7,265 bases of DNA, taken from assembly GCA_946478635.1 (NCBI GenBank), contig CAMLCX010000239.1:1-7265 (forward strand), given 5' to 3'. The notes below the pieces were generated by a model. It was not told where the DNA came from and ran no database searches. It saw nothing but the letters and a program-made list of their open reading frames with translations. Shown here in pieces: positions 5,643 to 7,265 of this stretch; within the stretch, counting starts at the first letter, position 1, and each line of letters begins with the position of its first letter. Origin of the DNA: an uncultured Pseudomonadota bacterium. Its GTDB lineage: Bacteria; Desulfobacterota_B; Binatia; UBA9968. The position numbers were made by a program, and so were the translations under genes.

Positions 5643-7265
5643 CTATTTAACCGTCAGCGTCAGGTTCTCCGCGTCGACGCCACCTAAAGCATCAGTCACT
5701 TGCACCGTGAGCGGGAACTCCCCTGCCTGCGTCGGTAAGCCCGTGATCGCACCCGTTGCGGTGTTGAAGTTCAGACCCGGCGGCAGCACGCCGGCGGTGA
5801 TGGACCAGTTAAAGGGCCCAAGTCCGCCTTTGATTTTTAAGGACGTACTGTAATCTCTCCCAAGTCTGCCTGTCTTGGGTTTACCGGCCATACGCAGAGC
5901 CTTGAGAACGGTGATGGTGAAAGTCTTGCTGACCGACCCATTGAGCGCGTCGGTGACCCGCACAGCGATCTTCGCGCTTTTGGCAGTTGGAGAAAGAGTG
6001 CCGGAAATGATCCCGTCATTTCCCAGGCTCAAGCCCGCTGGTAGCGCGCCCTTAGTGATAGACACGAGGTACGGCGCGACACCTCCGAATATCATCAGGT
6101 CACTTGTGAAAGAGACCCCGGCCTCGCCGGTGGCGACCGTAGTCACACCTATGGTCAGCGGATCTGCCTGTAACTCATAGGAGCCAATGTCACAAATCCT
6201 ACCGTTGAAGGGCCGGGGGAAGCCGCGTTGGTCGGTCGTAAGGAGCGCGCCCATGCTATCCACGCACCCGCCCGGGTTGCCCGCATTAATCGCCGGACTG
6301 CTGGAGACCAGCGCATGGGTCTGAGTCGGACCACCGTTATTTGCCAGGGGACCGAGGATTTGCGCTACCGCAACGCCGGGCACGATATCGGTCGGCCCGG
6401 GTGTAAAGCCAGTGACACCCGCATGGCCATCAGAGCCAAACAAGTTGAAGTTGTTTGCGGTGACGCCGCCATGGTTTTGAATTTCGGGCGCTACCGGCGC
6501 CTGGTTGCCGGCGATCACACTATTCTTGAGGGTGAGGGAACCGTACGAGTAAAACCAGTAAAACCAGTTGAAGTTAAATATGCCGCCGCCATCATTGGCT
6601 GTATTACCTGAGATGGTGCTGTTGGTGATTGTGATGTCGCCGTTATTCTTAGCTATGCCGCCCCCATAACTGGCCGTATTACCTGAGATGGTGCTGTTTT
6701 CGATTGTGAGGATGCCGTACCAATTATATACGCCGCCACCCCTGGAATTGGCTGTATTGCCCGAGATGGTGCTGTTCTCGATGGTGAGCCTGCCACGATT
6801 AATCACGCCGCCACCATCGGAAGAAGATCCTCCGCTCAGAGTCATACTCTGAAGCGTGAGATCTGCGGTGACTTTTACTGCCATGAGACCGAAAGTGGGT
6901 GCGCTCCCTTGGCGAGCGATCATGGCGCCATTACCTTCAATAGTGATCCGACTGGCAATCAGCGGTAGACCCGTGGGGCCGTAGGTATTATCGGATACAT
7001 TCGTGAGCGTCACGTTGGCGTTTGCCGGCAGGACAATCGTGTCCGCCCCGCTGCCCGCTGCGCAATCGGCGTGAGTAGCCGCATCGTTGTTGGCGTTTAT
7101 GATCGCTTCGATCAGCGAACACTGGCCATCCGCTACAATGTTAGGATTATTCGTCGCGACGGTGATCGTGGCCGCCGTCGCCACTCCCTGACCCAGCGCG
7201 AGCAGTAAAGCGGCACCGGCCAACGACCAGGCCATCCTACGTTGCAGTCGTCGTCCGCCCTGCTG
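5643..7265 (-). CDS. CSLREA / choice-of-anchor Q beta-helix protein with two putative Ig-like domains (paralog 3, 5' end outside window)
   Basis: The frame is open from the right window edge to a TAA at 5643-5645, giving 540 residues. The ATG at 7235 is probably not the true start: the ten codons before it (QQGGRRLQRR) align with the charged segment just ahead of the signal peptide in paralogs 1 and 2. Counting from that Met, the signal peptide is about 1-21 (SLAGAALLLALGQGVATA), the CSLREA-type motif CSLIEAIINAN is at 39-49, beta-helix rungs are at 125-245 with exact repeats of LTIENSTISGNTA, and the anchor Q region has GGPTQTHAL (301-309) and CDIGSYE (348-354). Two putative Ig-like (He_PIG-type) domains follow at about 360-443 and 446-530, each with a GGxxP(Y/F) turn, LPxGL and VTDAL. 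The C-terminus stops right after the second domain with no sorting signal. Such tails usually act as spacers or adhesion modules. First visible gene of the likely operon; ligand unknown. Confidence 0.9.
   Translation of the reverse strand, partial: QQGGRRLQRRMAWSLAGAALLLALGQGVATAATITVATNNPNIVADGQCSLIEAIINANNDAATHADCAAGSGADTIVLPANANVTLTNVSDNTYGPTGLPLIASRITIEGNGAMIARQGSAPTFGLMAVKVTADLTLQSMTLSGGSSSDGGGVINRGRLTIENSTISGNTANSRGGGVYNWYGILTIENSTISGNTASYGGGIAKNNGDITITNSTISGNTANDGGGIFNFNWFYWFYSYGSLTLKNSVIAGNQAPVAPEIQNHGGVTANNFNLFGSDGHAGVTGFTPGPTDIVPGVAVAQILGPLANNGGPTQTHALVSSSPAINAGNPGGCVDSMGALLTTDQRGFPRPFNGRICDIGSYELQADPLTIGVTTVATGEAGVSFTSDLMIFGGVAPYLVSITKGALPAGLSLGNDGIISGTLSPTAKSAKIAVRVTDALNGSVSKTFTITVLKALRMAGKPKTGRLGRDYSTSLKIKGGLGPFNWSITAGVLPPGLNFNTATGAITGLPTQAGEFPLTVQVTDALGGVDAENLTLTVK
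5646..6158 (-). repeat. Tandem putative Ig-like (He_PIG-type) domain pair in paralog 3
   Basis: Two units of about 84 residues share the order GG-P(Y/F)-xxSIT, G(A/V)LPxGL, (I)SGTL or ITGLP, VRVTDAL or VQVTDAL, and a final FTITV or LTLTV strand. This is the known layout of putative Ig domains repeated in bacterial surface proteins. Neither neighbour paralog has them. Confidence 0.8.
6501..6863 (-). repeat. Beta-helix rung repeats of paralog 3
   Basis: Units of about 25 codons with cores (T)IENSTISGNTA, TITNSTISGNTA and TLKNSVIAGNQA and intervening GGGV/GGGI turns. The rungs are fewer and more uniform than in paralogs 1 and 2. Confidence 0.85.
6549..6566 (-). repeat. 9-bp tandem duplication coding WFYWFY
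   Basis: On the + strand GTAAAACCA occurs twice in direct succession; on the coding strand it gives Trp-Phe-Tyr twice within a turn of the beta-helix. Being a multiple of three, changes in copy number would keep the frame. Confidence 0.85.

Noticed and set aside
5643..7235. ATG at 7235 as the true start of paralog 3
   Set aside because: The frame continues upstream to the window edge with codons (GGRRLQRR) that align with the pre-signal segment of the other two paralogs, and no ribosome binding site precedes this ATG.

Overview
The window has two unrelated halves. Positions 1-2273 lie mostly on the + strand. They hold the 3' part of a periplasmic substrate-binding protein gene (NMT1/THI5-like, SsuA/TauA-type), a complete orphan AAA ATPase gene of the DUF4143 type with its own promoter-like sequence, and a frameshifted remnant of a second substrate-binding protein tail. 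Positions 2394-7265 lie on the - strand. They hold three tandem paralogous genes for exported right-handed beta-helix proteins of the CSLREA / choice-of-anchor Q kind. They are transcribed from right to left in the order 5643-7265, 4053-5552, 2394-3983, with gaps of 90 and 69 bases and no visible terminator between them, so one operon is likely. The two halves converge across 2100-2393.

The organism is probably a Gram-negative bacterium of moderately high GC, most likely an uncultured soil or sediment lineage. Many divergent NMT1-like binding proteins, DUF4143 ATPases and CSLREA beta-helix proteins together are typical of metagenomic deltaproteobacteria-like genomes. This placement is an impression from protein style, since the window has no rRNA or marker gene.

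The beta-helix cluster is the most informative part. Two paralogs begin with a ~90-residue charged, arginine-rich segment ahead of a normal-looking signal peptide, and the third is still in frame when the window ends. A 122-bp stretch coding the end of this segment and the start of the signal peptide is identical between two paralogs, while the passenger domains differ strongly. This points to recent recombination or gene conversion. The middle paralog lacks the C-terminal choice-of-anchor Q region. The right-hand paralog instead carries two extra putative Ig-like domains. The three genes look like a diversifying family of surface or secreted proteins with a common export module.

On the left, the ATPase gene sits between an intact substrate-binding protein tail and a decayed copy of the same kind of tail, which suggests a tandem paralog was lost or replaced around it. 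No CRISPR array, tRNA, rRNA, transposase or recognisable defence system was seen. Nothing here supports a wholly new multi-gene system; the interest lies in the mosaic beta-helix cluster and the remnant around the ATPase.
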